DNA of 64,000 bases, taken from positions 591,001-655,000 of the forward strand of contig NZ_JAZHRR010000001.1 in the NCBI RefSeq assembly GCF_036924515.1, in the 5' to 3' direction. The position numbers and the translations under genes were made by a program. This DNA is from Bradyrhizobium sp. AZCC 1610. GTDB taxonomy: Bacteria > Pseudomonadota > Alphaproteobacteria > Rhizobiales > Xanthobacteraceae. Of the stretch, positions 27,335 through 35,323 are shown piece by piece (the first letter of the stretch is position 1; each line of letters starts with the position of its first letter). The notes below the pieces were generated by a model. It saw nothing but the letters and a program-made list of their open reading frames with translations, had not been told where the DNA came from and did no database searches.

Positions 27335-27628
27335 ATGTACGCCGCCATTCGTCAGGGCAAGGCCAAGGCTGGCAAGGCCGAAGAACTCACACGCAGGATC
27401 AAGGAAGGCGCGATTCCTGTCATCAGCGGGGTCGACGGTTTCATGGGCTATTACGTGGTCTATGCGCCCGACGACACCGTGATCGCGATCAGCCTGTTCA
27501 ACAATTTTGCGGCTGCCGAGGAATCCAACAAGCGCGCGCTGGCGTGGATCGAACACGATCTGGCACCGTTGTTGACCGGACCGGCCACCGCGACGGCCGG
27601 GCCGGTGATCGTGCACACGCTGGCTTGA
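27335..27628 (+). CDS. Small dimeric alpha/beta-barrel-like protein (ABM-related)
   Basis: The product has 97 residues: MYAAIRQGKAKAGKAEELTRRIKEG, then VISGVDGFMGYYVVYAPDDTVIAISLFNNFAAAEESNKRALAWIE. The pattern of an opening strand, a helix with regularly spaced charged residues and a strand rich in FMGYY is that of ferredoxin-like antibiotic-biosynthesis-monooxygenase folds. GGGAGAG precedes ATG 27335. No catalytic claim can be made. Confidence 0.7.
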   Translation: MYAAIRQGKAKAGKAEELTRRIKEGAIPVISGVDGFMGYYVVYAPDDTVIAISLFNNFAAAEESNKRALAWIEHDLAPLLTGPATATAGPVIVHTLA

Positions 27629-27691
27629 GGATGCGCGCACGACTTGGCGAGAAGCCGCGGCTCGGCAACGCGTGCAGAGCCGCTGATAACC

Positions 27692-28084
27692 TCACTTCGT
27701 CTTGCCGTCCTTGTCGAACGAGGAGACATAGGTCCAGAGATCGCCTGCCTCTTTCTCGTTCTTGATGCCGGCGAACACCATCTTGGTGCCGGGAATCTTA
27801 GCCTTCGGATCCTTGATGTATTCGAGGAACACGTCCTTGTTCCAGGTAATGCCGGAATTCTTGTTGGCGTCCGAATAGGAGTAGCCCTCGATGGTGCCGG
27901 ACTTGCGGCCATCGAGCCCGTTCAGCACGGGGCCGACCTTGTTCTTGGCGCCTTCGCCGATCGCGTGGCAGGCCAGGCATTTGTTGAACGAGGTCTTGCC
28001 GGCCGCGGCGTCCTGCGCCAGCGCGCCGGATACCGCGGTCAAGGAGGTAACGAAAACCAGCGCGCTCAAAGTCGATGTTTTCAT
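27692..28084 (-). CDS. Class I c-type cytochrome
   Basis: The product has 130 residues with a signal peptide (about 1-23, ending ALAQ). The haem motif CLACH (C36, C39, H40) and the axial Met in GTKMVFAG (Met102) are present, and the length and C-terminal helix (EAGDLWTYVSSFD) match cytochrome c2/c-552 proteins. It carries electrons in the periplasm. It is divergent from glcD, whose product passes electrons to the quinone pool, but a functional link is only suggested by position. Confidence 0.95.
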   Translation of the reverse strand: MKTSTLSALVFVTSLTAVSGALAQDAAAGKTSFNKCLACHAIGEGAKNKVGPVLNGLDGRKSGTIEGYSYSDANKNSGITWNKDVFLEYIKDPKAKIPGTKMVFAGIKNEKEAGDLWTYVSSFDKDGKTK

Positions 28085-28315
28085 GTGGTGCTCTTCGTTT
28101 CTTCCCGGGTCAGAGAGGCGAATTTCTTGTGGCAGGCCCGCCTGGACGGGACAAGCCACGAAACTTTGACAGGTTTCACCATTGCAGACTTGTCCCAGAG
28201 AGAACTGATCGTTTGGACTGTGGCAATCCAACCTTTGGATGGCCTACCCAAACTTTGGTGGACGTGCTTGATTTGTCACCATAAATCGTTAATTCGCGGG
28301 GCCTGGAGGACGCGC

Positions 28316-29809
28316 ATGGCCATCATGATGCCGGCTGCCGATCAGGCGGTTCTCAGCCGTCGCGGTGAAATCGTCACAGCCCTGCGCGCGATCGTGCCGG
28401 GTGAGGGCGTGATCGACAGCGCGGCCGAAATGCTGCCCTACGAGTCCGATGGGCTGATGGCGTACCGGCAGCCGCCGATGGTCGTGGTGCTGCCGGACAC
28501 CACGGAACAGGTCTCGCAGGTGCTGAAATACTGCTTCGAGCAGGGCATCAAGGTGGTGCCGCGCGGCTCCGGCACATCGCTATCGGGCGGCGCGCTGCCG
28601 CTCGCCGATGGCGTGCTGCTGGGGCTCGGCAAGTTCAAGCGCATCCGCGAGATTGATTTCGACAACCGCGTGGTGGTGACCGAGCCCGGCGTCACCAATC
28701 TTGCCATCAGCCAGGCGGTGGCGCATGCCGGCTTCTATTATGCGCCCGACCCGTCGTCGCAGATCGCCTGCTCGATCGGCGGCAATGTCGCGGAAAATTC
28801 CGGCGGGGTGCATTGCCTGAAATACGGCATGACCACCAACAACGTGCTGGGCTGCGAGATCGTGCTGATGTCGGGCGAGATCTTGCGGATCGGCGGCAAG
28901 GCTGTGGAGAACTCAGGCTACGACCTGATGGGCATCATCACCGGCTCCGAAGGGCTGCTCGGCGTCATCACCGAAATCACGGTGCGGATCCTGCAGAAGC
29001 CGGAGACGGCCCGCGCCCTGATGGTCGGTTTCGCCGAGGTCGAGGCCGCCGGCGAATGCGTGGCGCGGATCATCGGCAATGGCATCATCCCCGGCGGCAT
29101 GGAGATGATGGACAAGCCGGCGATCCACGCGGCGGAAGCCTTCGTCCATGCCGGCTATCCGCTCGACGTCGAGGCGCTTTTGATTATCGAACTCGATGGC
29201 CCGAGCGTGGAAGTCGACGAGCTGATCAAGCGGGTCGAGGCGATCGCGCAAGGCTGCGGCTCGACGACCTGCCAGATTTCCACGTCAGAGGCCGAGCGCA
29301 ATCTGTTCTGGGCCGGCCGCAAGGCGGCATTCCCGGCGGTGGGCAGGATTTCGCCCGACTATCTCTGCATGGACGGCACCATTCCGCGCGGCGCGCTGCC
29401 GAAGGCGCTGGCCCGCATCCGCGACCTCTCGGCCAAATACGGTCTGCGCGTCGCCAACGTGTTCCACGCCGGCGACGGCAATCTGCATCCGCTGATCCTC
29501 TACGATGCCAACCAGCCCGGCGAGATCGAGCGGGCGGAAGCCTTCGGCGCCGATATCCTGCGCGCCTGCGTCGAATTCGGCGGCGTGCTCACCGGCGAAC
29601 ATGGCGTCGGCATCGAGAAGCGCGACCTGATGCCAGAGATGTTTTCCGAGATCGACCTGAACCAGCAGCAGCGGCTGAAATGCGCATTCGATGCCCAGGG
29701 GCTGCTCAACCCCGGCAAGGTTTTCCCGACGCTGCACCGCTGCGCCGAACTCGGCCGCATGCATGTCCATGCCGGCAAGCTGGCGTTTCCGGATATCCCC
29801 AGATTCTAG
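28316..29809 (+). CDS. glcD: Glycolate oxidase subunit GlcD (FAD-linked)
   Basis: The product has 497 residues, the normal length. The PCMH-type FAD site is clear: VVPRGSGTSLSGGALPLADGV, ACSIGGNVAENSGG and GYDLMGIITGSEGLLGVITE; the C-terminal cap has NVFHAGDGNLHP and GEHGVGIEKR. GlcD oxidises glycolate (and D-lactate) to glyoxylate (pyruvate) with GlcE and GlcF at the inner membrane. ATG 28316 has a GGAGGA site; the frame is open for 670 bp upstream but only as antisense of the cytochrome gene. Confidence 0.97.
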   Translation: MAIMMPAADQAVLSRRGEIVTALRAIVPGEGVIDSAAEMLPYESDGLMAYRQPPMVVVLPDTTEQVSQVLKYCFEQGIKVVPRGSGTSLSGGALPLADGVLLGLGKFKRIREIDFDNRVVVTEPGVTNLAISQAVAHAGFYYAPDPSSQIACSIGGNVAENSGGVHCLKYGMTTNNVLGCEIVLMSGEILRIGGKAVENSGYDLMGIITGSEGLLGVITEITVRILQKPETARALMVGFAEVEAAGECVARIIGNGIIPGGMEMMDKPAIHAAEAFVHAGYPLDVEALLIIELDGPSVEVDELIKRVEAIAQGCGSTTCQISTSEAERNLFWAGRKAAFPAVGRISPDYLCMDGTIPRGALPKALARIRDLSAKYGLRVANVFHAGDGNLHPLILYDANQPGEIERAEAFGADILRACVEFGGVLTGEHGVGIEKRDLMPEMFSEIDLNQQQRLKCAFDAQGLLNPGKVFPTLHRCAELGRMHVHAGKLAFPDIPRF

Positions 29810-29878
29810 CTCCCGCGAGATGCGGAGGGCGACGACAAGCAATTGCCTCCCCCCGCAGCCGCTTGACCGGAGGCAGCT

Positions 29879-30217
29879 TCACATCAGCGCATATTGCGTA
29901 CGCTCGCGCCGCGCCAGCAGCGGCACGGCTTGCCCTGCTATATGGGTCTTGAAGTGCGCGCTGTCCTGATGCGCCTTAAAGGCCGCCTCATCGCGGAACA
30001 GCTCGTAGAACAGAAACTGCGCCGGGTTCTCGGTCGCGCGGCTGATCAGGAACAGCTTTACTCCGGGTTCGCTTTGCGCCTCGGGAAGAAAGTCGCGCAG
30101 GATCTCGGCGACCCTGTCGGCCTGTCCCTCCCTGGCTTCCCATTGCGCCACAACCAGAAGCCCTCCGCCGCTGATCGCCTCGTTGATGATTTGGTGGTTC
30201 ATTACCTGCTGGTTCAT
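29879..30217 (-). CDS. Antibiotic biosynthesis monooxygenase (ABM) family, putative quinol monooxygenase
   Basis: The product has 112 residues. The ABM domain reads VVAQWEAREGQADRVAEILRDF, then SEPGVKLFLISRATENPAQFLFYELFRDEAAFKAH and SAHFKTHI, matching YgiN-like quinol monooxygenases that form dimeric alpha/beta barrels. GAGGAG lies upstream of ATG 30217. It is embedded, on the opposite strand, between glcD and glcE, splitting the usual glcDEF operon. Confidence 0.88.
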   Translation of the reverse strand: MNQQVMNHQIINEAISGGGLLVVAQWEAREGQADRVAEILRDFLPEAQSEPGVKLFLISRATENPAQFLFYELFRDEAAFKAHQDSAHFKTHIAGQAVPLLARRERTQYALM

Positions 30218-30468
30218 GTGGAACTCCTCTTCGCACCTGCTCCCGATTGCCGCGTTGCAAAGGAACGTGACGGGGACAATTCGACAGATAGCGAAATTTG
30301 CACGTCAATGATTCGATACTCGCCGAAGTAAGGATGTCGCGGGTGCCGGCGGACGTGATCGCCCGAAGCGGTCCCGAACGCCAGTCCGCCGAAACCAGCG
30401 TGGCCGCCGCTTCGCGCATGGCGCCGCGAAATTTGATTTCCGCCGCAAATTTCGCTACCGGCTCACTC

Positions 30469-31707
30469 GTGGATACGCTCAAGGTACGTGACGCCAAAGA
30501 CGTCGAAGAGGTGGTGCGCGCGGCGATCGCCGACGATCAGCCGCTGGAGATCATTGGCCATGGCACCAAGCGCACGATCGGCCATCCGATGGCGACCAAC
30601 GCGGTGCTCGATCTCTCGGCGCTCAACGCCGTCACCTCCTACGAGCCGAACGAGCTGATCATCACGGTGCAGGCCGGTGCGCCCCTTGCCGACGTGCAGT
30701 CGCTGATCGATTCCAAGAACCAGCAATTCGCCTTCGAGCCGATGGACACTTCCGCGCTGCTGGGCGTGTCCGGCAGCGGCACCATCGGCGGCATGATCGG
30801 CGCGGGGCTCGCCGGTCCCCGCCGCATCAAGGCCGGCGGCGCCCGCGATCATCTGCTCGGCGCGCATGCGGTGTCCGGCTTCGGCGACAGTTTTAAAACC
30901 GGGGGTAAGGTGGTGAAGAACGTCACCGGCTACGATCTCTGCAAGCTGTTGGCGGGGTCGTGGGGCACGCTGGCGGTCATGACGGAAGTGACGCTCAAGG
31001 TGATGCCGAAGCCGGAGAGCGAGCGCACGCTGGTGCTAAGCGGGCTGGACGATGCGACCGCAAACCGGGCGATGACCTCTGCACTTGGCTCACCCTACGA
31101 CGTCTCGGGCGCGGCGCACCTGCCGAACTCGGCATTCCGGCCCGCGACGGGCGAGCTCGCGGGTTTTTCGACGCAGGGGCGGGCGGTCACGCTGCTGCGG
31201 CTCGAAGGCATTGCCGCATCGGTCGCCGATCGCGCCAATTCGCTGGGCAAGACGCTGGCCCCGTTCGGGTCTGTGGACATGCTGGAGGATGCGGCTTCGG
31301 CAACGGTTTGGGACGCCATCCGCGACGTCGAACCCTTTGCTGCCGGCGGCGCGCTCGGCGCCTGGCCGGTGTGGCGGATCGTTTGTCCACCGGCCGCAGG
31401 CGGCGCGCTCGGCCAGGCGCTGGCGCGCGACAGCGGGGGCGACGTGATCTATGATTGGGGCGGCGGCCTGATCTGGGCGGCATTGCCACCCAAGCCGGAT
31501 GCGCTAGCCGCGCTGGTGCGTCAGCGCGTCGAGGCCGCCGGCGGCCACGCCTCGCTGATCCGGGCGTCCGAGCAGACCAGGCAAAATGTCGACGTCTTCC
31601 ATCCGCAGGCTGACGGCCTCGCCGCGCTGAGCCAGCGCGTGCGCAACAGTTTCGATCCCAAGATCATCCTCAACCGCGGCCGGATGCTGCCGATGTCAGC
31701 GCCATGA
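30469..31707 (+). CDS. glcE: Glycolate oxidase subunit GlcE (FAD-binding)
   Basis: The product has 412 residues. The FAD domain includes LEIIGHGTKRTIG, NELIITVQAGAPLADVQSLI and a TGGKVVKNVTGYDLCKLLAGSWGTL segment that binds the flavin. It is the second subunit of the glycolate oxidase complex. I take GTG 30469 because the family alignment begins VDTLKVRDAKDV; an ATG at 30418 would add 17 residues. The stop overlaps the glcF start by 4 bp. Confidence 0.93.
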   Translation: MDTLKVRDAKDVEEVVRAAIADDQPLEIIGHGTKRTIGHPMATNAVLDLSALNAVTSYEPNELIITVQAGAPLADVQSLIDSKNQQFAFEPMDTSALLGVSGSGTIGGMIGAGLAGPRRIKAGGARDHLLGAHAVSGFGDSFKTGGKVVKNVTGYDLCKLLAGSWGTLAVMTEVTLKVMPKPESERTLVLSGLDDATANRAMTSALGSPYDVSGAAHLPNSAFRPATGELAGFSTQGRAVTLLRLEGIAASVADRANSLGKTLAPFGSVDMLEDAASATVWDAIRDVEPFAAGGALGAWPVWRIVCPPAAGGALGQALARDSGGDVIYDWGGGLIWAALPPKPDALAALVRQRVEAAGGHASLIRASEQTRQNVDVFHPQADGLAALSQRVRNSFDPKIILNRGRMLPMSAP

Positions 31708-33026
31708 AAACCGAGTTCTCGCTCACTCAGCTCGCCGATCCCGATATCGCGGAAGCCGACAAGATCCTGCGCGCCTGCGTGCATTGCGGGTTCTGCACCG
31801 CGACCTGTCCGACCTATGTCCTGCTCGGCGACGAGCTCGATAGCCCGCGCGGTCGCATCTACCTGATCAAGGAGATGCTGGAAAAGGACCGCCCGCCGAC
31901 CGCGGAGGTAGTCAAGCATATCGACCGCTGCCTCTCCTGCCTTGCCTGCATGACCACCTGTCCGTCGGGGGTGCACTACATGCACCTGGTCGATCAGGCG
32001 CGGGTCCGGATCGAACGGGATTTTTCCAGGCCGCTGGCGGAGCGGGCGTTGCGCGCGGTGCTGGCGCTGGTGCTGCCGCGGCCAAAGCTGTTTCGCGCCA
32101 GTATGATCATGGCGCGGCTCGCCCGGCCGTTTGCGGCCCTGCTGCCGGCGTCAAATGCGGCCGCGACACCCGGCCTGTTGCGGCGGATCAAGGCGATGCT
32201 GGCGCTCGCGCCGAACGGCCTTCCCCCGCCGGGGCCCTCGGGCGGCAGCGTCTTTGCGGCCGCGGGCGAGCGGCACGGGCGGGTCGCGCTGCTGCAGGGC
32301 TGCGCCCAGCAGGTGCTGGCGCCGCGCATCAACCAGGCCGCCATCAATCTCCTGACGCGCCATGGCATCGAGGTCGTCCTGGTCAAGGACGAGCAATGCT
32401 GCGGCGCGCTCACCCACCACCTCGGGCAGGACGGCGACGCGCTGGCGCGGGCGCGCGCCAACATCACGGTGTGGAAAAAGGAGGCGGAGCAGGGCGGCCT
32501 CGACGCCATCCTGGTCACGGCATCGGGCTGCGGCACGGTCATCAAGGACTATGGTTTCATGCTGCGCGAGGACCTCGATTTCGCGGAAAGCGCGGCGCAG
32601 ATTTCTGCGATGGCAAAGGATATCACCGAGTATCTCGCAGGCCTCGCGCTCACGCCATCGCGCCAGAAAGGCGACGTAACAGTGGCCTATCACTCGGCAT
32701 GTTCGCTGCAGCATGGACAGAAAATCACAGGCCTTCCGAAAGAATTGCTTTCCAAGAATGGATTCGTGGTGAAAGATGTGCCCGAGAGCCATTTGTGTTG
32801 CGGTTCGGCGGGGACCTACAACATTCTCCAGCCCGACATTGCGAGCAGATTGCGCGATCGGAAGATCGCCAATATTGCGACAGTCAAACCGGACATGATC
32901 GCTGCAGGCAATATTGGATGCATGGTTCAAATTGCCGGTGGTACGTCAGTTCCTGTGGTGCACACGATTGAGCTTCTCGATTGGGCGACAGGAGGTCCAA
33001 AGCCTGGATCGATCGGCCAGGATTGA
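31704..33026 (+). CDS. glcF: Glycolate oxidase iron-sulphur subunit GlcF
   Basis: The product has 440 residues. Two 4Fe-4S motifs CxxCxxCxxxCP are at C25/C28/C31/C35 and C76/C79/C82/C86, followed by two CCG domains (DEQCCGALTHHLG and SHLCCGSAGTYNI). It passes electrons from the GlcD/E flavins to the membrane quinone pool. The start ATGA overlaps the glcE stop. The last third of the gene is less GC-rich in codon third positions than the rest, which is worth noting but not enough to claim transfer. Confidence 0.95.
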   Translation: MKTEFSLTQLADPDIAEADKILRACVHCGFCTATCPTYVLLGDELDSPRGRIYLIKEMLEKDRPPTAEVVKHIDRCLSCLACMTTCPSGVHYMHLVDQARVRIERDFSRPLAERALRAVLALVLPRPKLFRASMIMARLARPFAALLPASNAAATPGLLRRIKAMLALAPNGLPPPGPSGGSVFAAAGERHGRVALLQGCAQQVLAPRINQAAINLLTRHGIEVVLVKDEQCCGALTHHLGQDGDALARARANITVWKKEAEQGGLDAILVTASGCGTVIKDYGFMLREDLDFAESAAQISAMAKDITEYLAGLALTPSRQKGDVTVAYHSACSLQHGQKITGLPKELLSKNGFVVKDVPESHLCCGSAGTYNILQPDIASRLRDRKIANIATVKPDMIAAGNIGCMVQIAGGTSVPVVHTIELLDWATGGPKPGSIGQD

Positions 33027-33250
33027 ATTGATCGATCGGCCTACGGGCGTGATCCGGAAAGCCTGCCCTGCATGTGGATGGCGGGATCGGCATCCGGTTT
33101 CTTCGGGACCAAACGCGAAGCGTTTGCCCGGAGATCGCGCCCGGACAAGGGATGGAGCGGGAGGGCACTTCGAAGAAGTGTCGCCCCGGTCTGGCCCACG
33201 GACTATTCGAAGCGCTCGACAGACATGGACAGCGGCAACAGGAGGACCAG

Positions 33251-33640
33251 ATGGCGAAGGCGAAGAAGAGCAAGAAGGGCAAGAAGGCTAAAAAGGCCAA
33301 GAAGGCCGTAGTGGCGAAGAAGAAGTCCGCCAAGAAGGCGTCGAAGAAGGCCGCCAAGAAATCTGCAAAGAAATCGGCGAAGAAGGCTGCCAAGAAGGGC
33401 GCAAAGAAATCCGCCAAGAAGGCTGCCACGAAGTCAAAGGCGGCCGCACCGAAGGCCGCAAAGAAGAGCCCGGCAAAGAAAAAGAAGGCCGTTGCCAAGC
33501 CTGCCGCTCCCAAGGCGGCGCCCGCGATGGCGGCGCCCGAGCCGGAACCCGCGCCCACACCGGCGCCGAGCTGGGCGACCCCGGAACCGTCCGCACCCTC
33601 ATGGGGGTCGGGCTCGTCCAACGGCGGCGACCACAACTAG
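33251..33640 (+). CDS. Histone H1-like Lys/Ala-rich DNA-binding protein
   Basis: The product has 129 residues. Residues 1-80 are almost only Lys and Ala in repeated KKAAKK/KKSAKK units, as in bacterial H1-like proteins and the C-terminus of eukaryotic H1; the last third turns Pro/Ala-rich and ends GSGSSNGGDHN. Such proteins bind DNA non-specifically through charge. ATG 33251 has GGAGGA directly upstream. A strong terminator follows. Not preceded by a promoter-like hexamer pair I can point to. Confidence 0.88.
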   Translation: MAKAKKSKKGKKAKKAKKAVVAKKKSAKKASKKAAKKSAKKSAKKAAKKGAKKSAKKAATKSKAAAPKAAKKSPAKKKKAVAKPAAPKAAPAMAAPEPEPAPTPAPSWATPEPSAPSWGSGSSNGGDHN

Positions 33641-33670
33641 ACGGTCGCCTGCCGGGAACAACGTTTCGGA

Positions 33671-33703
33671 AAGGCCGCAGCGTCCACCGCTGCGGCCTTT
33701 TTC
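33671..33703 (+). terminator. Rho-independent terminator after the H1-like gene
   Basis: GGCCGCAGCG (33673-33682) pairs perfectly with CGCTGCGGCC (33688-33697) across a 5-nt loop, followed by five T. It lies 31 bp after the stop codon. Confidence 0.9.
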
Positions 33704-34042
33704 GTGAGGGCCGCCTCGATGCACCGGCGCCGTAGTTTCACGGGGAGGTTGATTCGCAAAAAGCGCTGTCCGACTGCGTCCCCATAGTGGCTTTTCGGAT
33801 TCCCATGTCGTGAATACGACCCGGAAATCGCCAAAAATGTGATGGGAATGCAACACCCGCCGACAACATTTTCCGAAATGGTCAGAACGCCTAAAAAGGC
33901 GGCACATGCTTGCCTTTTTTGCTTCACGATCGTGACGCTGCGGACCAGATTGCAAACACGTTAAGAAATTTGGCCGCAGTCAGTTGTCGCTTGCCCTGGG
34001 GGCGCCGGTACAGGACTGTTTTAGAAGGTGATGGGGATCGTC
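33704..34042. other. Intergenic region upstream of the porin gene
   Basis: These 339 bases hold no credible gene. They are AT-richer than the surroundings around 33780-33930 and should carry the porin promoter, but I cannot fix a single -35/-10 pair with confidence. No dispersed repeat was recognised. Confidence 0.4.
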
Positions 34043-35050
34043 ATGAAGAAACTGGCTTTGTTGGCAACGGCGCTGGCAATGGTATCGGCTCCGGCTCTCG
34101 CTGCGGATATGCGGTTGAAGGCCGTCAAGGCGCCGCCGCCGGTCGCGTTCGATCCCTGGGATTTCGCCTTCGGCGGCGGGATCACCAATGACTACATTTT
34201 CCGCGGCATCACCCAGTCCAACCACAAGCCGTCCGTCAACGTCTATTTCGAGCCGCGCTACAACGTCACCAAGGATTTCCAGCTCTATGTCGGTGTGGGC
34301 GGCGCCAGCATCTCGTTCCCGAACCGTGCAGCGGCTGAAGTCGACGCTTACGGCGGCGCGCGCCTGACGGTTGGCCAATTCGCCTTCGACGTCGGCGCTT
34401 GGGGCTACATGTATCCGGGTGGAACCTGCCACTACGGCGCGGCCACCGATACTGCCGGCGTTCCGCTCAGCCTCGAATGCCAGACCAACGCGCTGATCAA
34501 CGGCAACGTCATCAAGAAAGACCTCAGCTTCTTCGAGGTCTACGGCAAGGTAAACTACACCTTCAACGACAACTTCTCGATGGGCGGCAACGTCTACTAT
34601 ACGCCGAGCTTCCTCAACAGCGGCGCCGAAGGCACCTATGCTTCGATCGTCGGCAAGGCGATCGCGCCGAGCACCTGGTTCGGCGCCAGCGGCATCGGCA
34701 TGTATGTGTCGGGTGAGTTCGGCCGCCAGTGGCTGGGCACGTCAGACTCGTTCTACGGTGTCCCTGCGTTCCCGAACGGCATCAACTATGCCGACTACAA
34801 CACTTGGAATGTCGGCATCGGCTTCACCTACAAGGTGTTCACGCTGGACTTCCGTTACTCCGACACCAACCTGTCGAAGGGTGATTGCAACGCCTTCACC
34901 AGCGACTTCTCAGCCCGCGGCAACCTCGCTGTAAACCAGGGCACCTTCGTCACCCCGATCAATCCGACCGGCGTGGGTTCGAACTGGTGCGGCGCCGCCG
35001 GTATCGTCAAGCTGTCGGCTGACCTGACCGCGTTGACCAACCTGAAGTAA
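34043..35050 (+). CDS. TorF-family putative outer-membrane porin
   Basis: The product has 335 residues. A signal peptide (MKKLALLATALAMVSAPALAA) leads into amphipathic beta-strands, with the family motif FAFGGGITNDYIFRGITQSNHKPS after a Pro-rich linker; aromatic residues at strand ends and alternating polarity continue to the C-terminus. Such proteins are outer-membrane channels of the TIGR02001 type. GGGGA lies upstream of ATG 34043; GTG 34028 or ATG 34031 would add a few residues. A terminator follows closely. Confidence 0.88.
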   Translation: MKKLALLATALAMVSAPALAADMRLKAVKAPPPVAFDPWDFAFGGGITNDYIFRGITQSNHKPSVNVYFEPRYNVTKDFQLYVGVGGASISFPNRAAAEVDAYGGARLTVGQFAFDVGAWGYMYPGGTCHYGAATDTAGVPLSLECQTNALINGNVIKKDLSFFEVYGKVNYTFNDNFSMGGNVYYTPSFLNSGAEGTYASIVGKAIAPSTWFGASGIGMYVSGEFGRQWLGTSDSFYGVPAFPNGINYADYNTWNVGIGFTYKVFTLDFRYSDTNLSKGDCNAFTSDFSARGNLAVNQGTFVTPINPTGVGSNWCGAAGIVKLSADLTALTNLK

Positions 35051-35068
35051 GATCTTCCTGTCGAAGAC

Positions 35069-35106
35069 GAGGGGCGGCAGAGCGATCTGCCGCCTCTTTT
35101 CTTTTT
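35069..35106 (+). terminator. Rho-independent terminator after the porin gene
   Basis: GGCGGCAGA (35073-35081) pairs with TCTGCCGCC (35086-35094) over a GCGA loop, followed by TCTTTTCTTTTT. It lies about 20 bp after the stop. Confidence 0.88.
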
Positions 35107-35117
35107 GGGTGGAGCGG

Positions 35118-35240
35118 ATGAAACGGGATTGGCGGCGCGCGGCGCAGAAGGCGATCTCCCGCAACGATCACCGCAGCGTCGTGGCGGGCGCGGTCGCGGG
35201 CCTCGGCGGCGCGATCGCCATCGGCGCCTTGGAAGCGTAG
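35118..35240 (+). CDS. Possible small membrane protein (40 residues)
   Basis: A 40-residue frame begins at ATG 35118 with GGAG 8 bp upstream. It has a basic N-terminus (MKRDWRRAAQKAISRNDHRS) and one hydrophobic Gly/Ala-rich helix (VVAGAVAGLGGAIAIGALEA), a plausible small inner-membrane protein. Its TAG stop is the first bases of a dispersed repeat (35237-35319), so the repeat may define its end. No family recognised. Confidence 0.45.
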   Translation: MKRDWRRAAQKAISRNDHRSVVAGAVAGLGGAIAIGALEA

Positions 35241-35319
35241 CCCGGATGAAGCGAAATCCGGGACCAGTTTACGAGCGGATGAATTTATCCCGGATTACGC
35301 TTCGCTTCATCCGGGCTAC
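35237..35319. repeat. Dispersed palindromic repeat, family C (copy 1)
   Basis: Arms GTAGCCCGGATGAAGCG and CGCTTCATCCGGGCTAC, with inner CCGGATT/AATCCGG pairing, flank a short centre. The same design is at 47291-47376. It sits between the small ORF and the convergent ABC transporter. Confidence 0.85.
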
Positions 35320-35323
35320 ACGC

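Noticed and set aside
27644..28315. Upstream extension of glcD by 224 codons
   Set aside because: The extension is antisense to the cytochrome c gene; the family start and a GGAGGA site fix ATG 28316.
28813..29952. 379-codon frame inside glcD, second frame
   Set aside because: Same-strand shadow of glcD with Arg/Gly-rich translation typical of frame-shifted high-GC DNA.
33251..33500. Lys/Ala codon repeats considered as CRISPR or VNTR array
   Set aside because: The repetition follows from AAG/GCC codons of the H1-like protein; there are no conserved spacers or repeats of fixed length.
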